From Myxococcales bacterium (GTDB taxonomy: Bacteria; Myxococcota; Polyangia; Fen-1088), in the NCBI GenBank assembly GCA_003155465.1, contig PMCR01000165.1, forward strand, positions 1 to 7,416: a stretch of 7,416 bases of DNA, in the 5' to 3' direction. The position numbers were made by a program, and so were the translations under genes. The notes beneath the pieces were generated by a model. That model was not told the origin of the DNA. It made no database searches and saw nothing but the letters and a program-made list of their open reading frames with translations. Below, piece by piece: positions 6,346-7,416 of the stretch (position 1 is the first letter of the stretch; every line of letters begins with the position of its first letter).

Positions 6346-7416
6346 CTACACTAGCGGGCCGGGCTGCGGTCGTTTCCGGAAGGCCAGCGATAGCAACGCC
6401 GGCTGCAGCAGCCGCGGCAGGATGGCGAGCGCCAGTGCCCCGCCGATGACCACGATGGCGAGCGGCTTCTGGGTTTCCGAGCCGATGCCGCGCGAGAGGG
6501 CGGCGGGCAGAAGCCCCAGCATGGCCACCGTGCTGGCCATCAGGACCGGGCGGAGCCAGCGCTCGGCTGCTTTCCTGGCGGCGGCTTCCGCCGACTCTCC
6601 TTGTCGGCGCAGCCGCTGCGCGTAGGTGACCACCAGCAGGGCGTCTTGGATGGAAACCCCGAGAATCGAAATGAAGCCCATGGCCGCCGAAATGGAGAAA
6701 TCAGTGCCGGTGAGGAAGAGGGCCACCACACCTCCGCTGGCCGCCACAGGCGCACCGAGCAGCACGATGAGGGTATCGCGCGCGTTCTTTGCCGAGCTGT
6801 AGACCAGGAACATGATGACCAGCAGAGTGACGGGGACGAAGATCAGAAGGCGCGCCGTGGTTTCGCGCAACTGGTTGATCTCGCCGGCCCACTCCAGGTG
6901 GGTGTCGTAGGGCAGCTTGACATGCGCGGTGATCTTGGACTGTGCCTCGGCGATAGTCGACGCCAGGTCGCGCCCGCGCACCGAGAATTTCACCGGTACG
7001 TAGCGCCGCAGATCCTCGCGGAAGATGACCGATGGACTGTCTTCCTCGACCACATCGGCCAGTTGTCCGAGCGGCACCTGGGCTCCATCGGGCGCGGCAA
7101 CCAGGATGGCGCGGATCGCGCGCAGGTCCCGCCGGTAGGGCTCGGCCCAGCGCACGGTGAGGTCGAAATGCTTCTCGCCTTCATACACCTGAGTGATGGC
7201 CAGCCCGCCGATGGCTGCCTGAATGACGGCTGCCACGTCACCGGTGTTTAGACCATAGCGTCCGGCTGCGGTGCGCGACGGTGTGATGCGAATCGCGGGC
7301 TGGCCGAGCGAGCGAAAGATTCCCAGGTCCGCCACACCCGGGATGGTCCGCATGATGCTGACGATCTCGTCGGCCTTGGTTTCGTTCAGGCGCAGATCCG
7401 GTCCCACCACCTTGAC
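6346..7416 (-). CDS. RND efflux pump inner-membrane protein, CzcA/CusA type (partial, C-terminal third)
   Basis: The last 356 residues of an RND transporter, cut at the right edge; full members are about 1,000-1,050 residues. These pumps use the proton gradient to export metal ions or other toxic compounds through a three-part envelope channel. The frame opens with 'VKVVGPDL' and continues through porter and docking segments typical of the heavy-metal branch: 'RYGLNTGDVAAVIQAAIGG', 'QVYEGEKHFDLTVR' and 'VPLGQLADV'. The final membrane block follows: 'LLIFVPVTLLVIMFLVY', 'FSISAAMGFISILGVSIQDA' and 'RPVLMASTVAMLGLLPAAL'. The last helix 'GGALALAILPRLLQPALLSL' has Pro, Arg and Gln where relatives are mostly hydrophobic. 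The TM4 proton-relay acidic residues are off the window, so substrate class cannot be settled. The ORF closes with TAG at 6346-6348, ahead of a hairpin, so it probably belongs to a separate transcript from the kinase operon. Confidence 0.93.
   Translation of the reverse strand, partial: VKVVGPDLRLNETKADEIVSIMRTIPGVADLGIFRSLGQPAIRITPSRTAAGRYGLNTGDVAAVIQAAIGGLAITQVYEGEKHFDLTVRWAEPYRRDLRAIRAILVAAPDGAQVPLGQLADVVEEDSPSVIFREDLRRYVPVKFSVRGRDLASTIAEAQSKITAHVKLPYDTHLEWAGEINQLRETTARLLIFVPVTLLVIMFLVYSSAKNARDTLIVLLGAPVAASGGVVALFLTGTDFSISAAMGFISILGVSIQDALLVVTYAQRLRRQGESAEAAARKAAERWLRPVLMASTVAMLGLLPAALSRGIGSETQKPLAIVVIGGALALAILPRLLQPALLSLAFRKRPQPGPLV

Noticed and set aside
1..7416. tRNA, rRNA, CRISPR array, insertion sequence or phage attachment site
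   Set aside because: Nothing resembling these was seen. The only repeats are the in-frame 141-bp repeat in the lipoprotein gene and the intergenic palindrome.

Overview
The window is GC-rich (clearly above 60% by eye) and densely coding. Every convincing gene is on the minus strand, so transcription runs from the right edge to the left. The gene style suggests a member of the Myxococcota or another deltaproteobacterial-type lineage: a Hanks-type Ser/Thr kinase with one membrane helix and a Pro-rich tail, a signal-peptide TPR protein with a C-terminal 'KKWWLW' membrane helix, and a large lipoprotein with Asp/Ala/Pro-rich repeats and DUF1554-like modules. This assignment is inference from gene style; no marker gene is present.

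Layout in the direction of transcription: (1) 7416-6346, the C-terminal third of an RND efflux pump of the CzcA/CusA type, cut by the right edge. (2) 6345-6198, a 148-bp intergenic region with a perfect 10-bp-stem hairpin (probable terminator of the RND unit) followed by a sigma70-like promoter (TAGACA, 17 bp, TAGAAT). (3) 6197-4806, a transmembrane Ser/Thr protein kinase with all catalytic motifs. (4) 4821-4102, a TPR protein whose start overlaps the kinase end by 16 bp. (5) 4099-2021, a 692-residue lipoprotein starting 2 nt after the TPR stop, with Cys-rich, repeat, InlB-B-repeat-like and two DUF1554/C-type-lectin-like modules. (6) a 63-bp gap. (7) 1957-323, a dCache-type membrane histidine kinase of the NtrB/HisKA kind. 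(8) 326-1, a response regulator receiver domain whose GTG start overlaps the kinase stop by 4 nt, cut by the left edge.

The kinase, TPR and lipoprotein genes are so tightly packed that they almost certainly form one operon driven by the promoter at 6243-6271. The histidine kinase and regulator are translationally coupled and may be read through from the same transcript, since no promoter or clear terminator is visible in the 63-bp gap. This gives an envelope-facing set: a Ser/Thr kinase, an envelope TPR protein, a probable surface lipoprotein with lectin-like modules, and a two-component pair with an extracytoplasmic sensor. That they form one pathway is inference from gene order. No RNA gene, CRISPR array, insertion sequence or attachment site was seen.
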